Source: Candidatus Bathyarchaeota archaeon (GTDB lineage Archaea > Thermoproteota > Bathyarchaeia > Bathyarchaeales > Bathycorpusculaceae). Taken from it: 54,565 bases of DNA. Where the stretch lies: positions 1 through 54,565 of the forward strand of contig PLYI01000038.1 of the NCBI GenBank assembly GCA_003151735.1, in the 5' to 3' direction. The translations under genes were made by a program, and so were the position numbers. The notes beneath the pieces are model-generated. The model searched no databases, was not told the origin of the DNA, and was given only the letters and a program-made list of their open reading frames with translations. This document shows, in pieces, positions 54,458 through 54,565 of the stretch; the first letter of the stretch is position 1, and each line of letters opens with the position of its first letter.

Positions 54458-54565
54458 GCATATATCCCGACATTGATAATGAATCGTGCTTACGAAGAAC
54501 TCATAGGGAAGAAATGAGAAATAACAATGTAGTTGAATATTCATGAAAATAAAATTCTTAGGCGC

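Overview
The window reads as a chromosomal segment of an archaeon, most likely a TACK-group lineage such as Bathyarchaeia; the phylum is my inference. Firm archaeal markers are both subunits of topoisomerase VI, glycerol-1-phosphate dehydrogenase (the archaeal lipid enzyme), proteasome beta next to the KH/beta-CASP termination factor FttA, ABCE1, aIF5B, ribosomal protein L14e with Cbf5, a Y-family polymerase, SepF, an orphan LysW, and an intron-containing tRNA-Ser. A 23S rRNA gene on the minus strand has no 16S or 5S gene beside it and is flanked by its own processing stem.

Layout. 1-6.4 kb: small regulators, a very large secreted sedolisin-type (S53) protease with a coiled-coil stalk, tRNA 3'-end fragments and an orphan HicB. 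6.5-12.1 kb (minus strand): CPBP-type membrane protein, UbiA/MenA-type prenyltransferase, luciferase-like oxidoreductase, an anchored glycosidase-like protein, DEAD-box helicase. 12.4-17.2 kb: small proteins, aquaporin, and a tightly packed operon aminotransferase-serA-DUF1015. 17.5-25.6 kb: DUF5658-like protein, sepF, psmB-fttA, queT-queC behind a structured leader, nitroreductase, Y-family polymerase, lysW. 26.1-29.4 kb: 23S rRNA. 30-33 kb: tRNA-Thr, small regulators, and rpl14e-cbf5-methyltransferase. 33.7-35.9 kb: two frameshifted surface-protein genes. 36-42 kb: egsA, VOC protein, FKBP isomerase, a 1020-residue beta-propeller/Ig-like surface protein. 42.5-45.8 kb: top6B-top6A and a decayed family B polymerase fragment. 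46-51.5 kb: ABCE1, a 22-residue acidic microprotein ORF, small regulators, aIF5B. 51.6-54.6 kb: membrane acyltransferase plus SGNH hydrolase, a broken ORF, tRNA-Ser and a damaged tRNA fragment.

Themes. Housekeeping genes are intact and packed in short operons (psmB-fttA, top6B-top6A, rpl14e-cbf5, queT-queC, aminotransferase-serA-DUF1015). Accessory genes are often broken: I find five frames interrupted by a single stop (TGA twice, TAA twice, TAG once), two surface-protein genes with frameshifts, a truncated polB, a deleted paralogue of a regulator, and several 3' tRNA pieces. Because all three stop codons are involved and every core gene is clean, gene decay explains this better than recoding. 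The most promising regulatory element is the leader of queT-queC, which can fold into a hairpin or, exclusively, pair with the ribosome-binding site. The tRNA-Thr has an altered elbow in both the D and T loops. Work was by eye; no database search or folding program was run.
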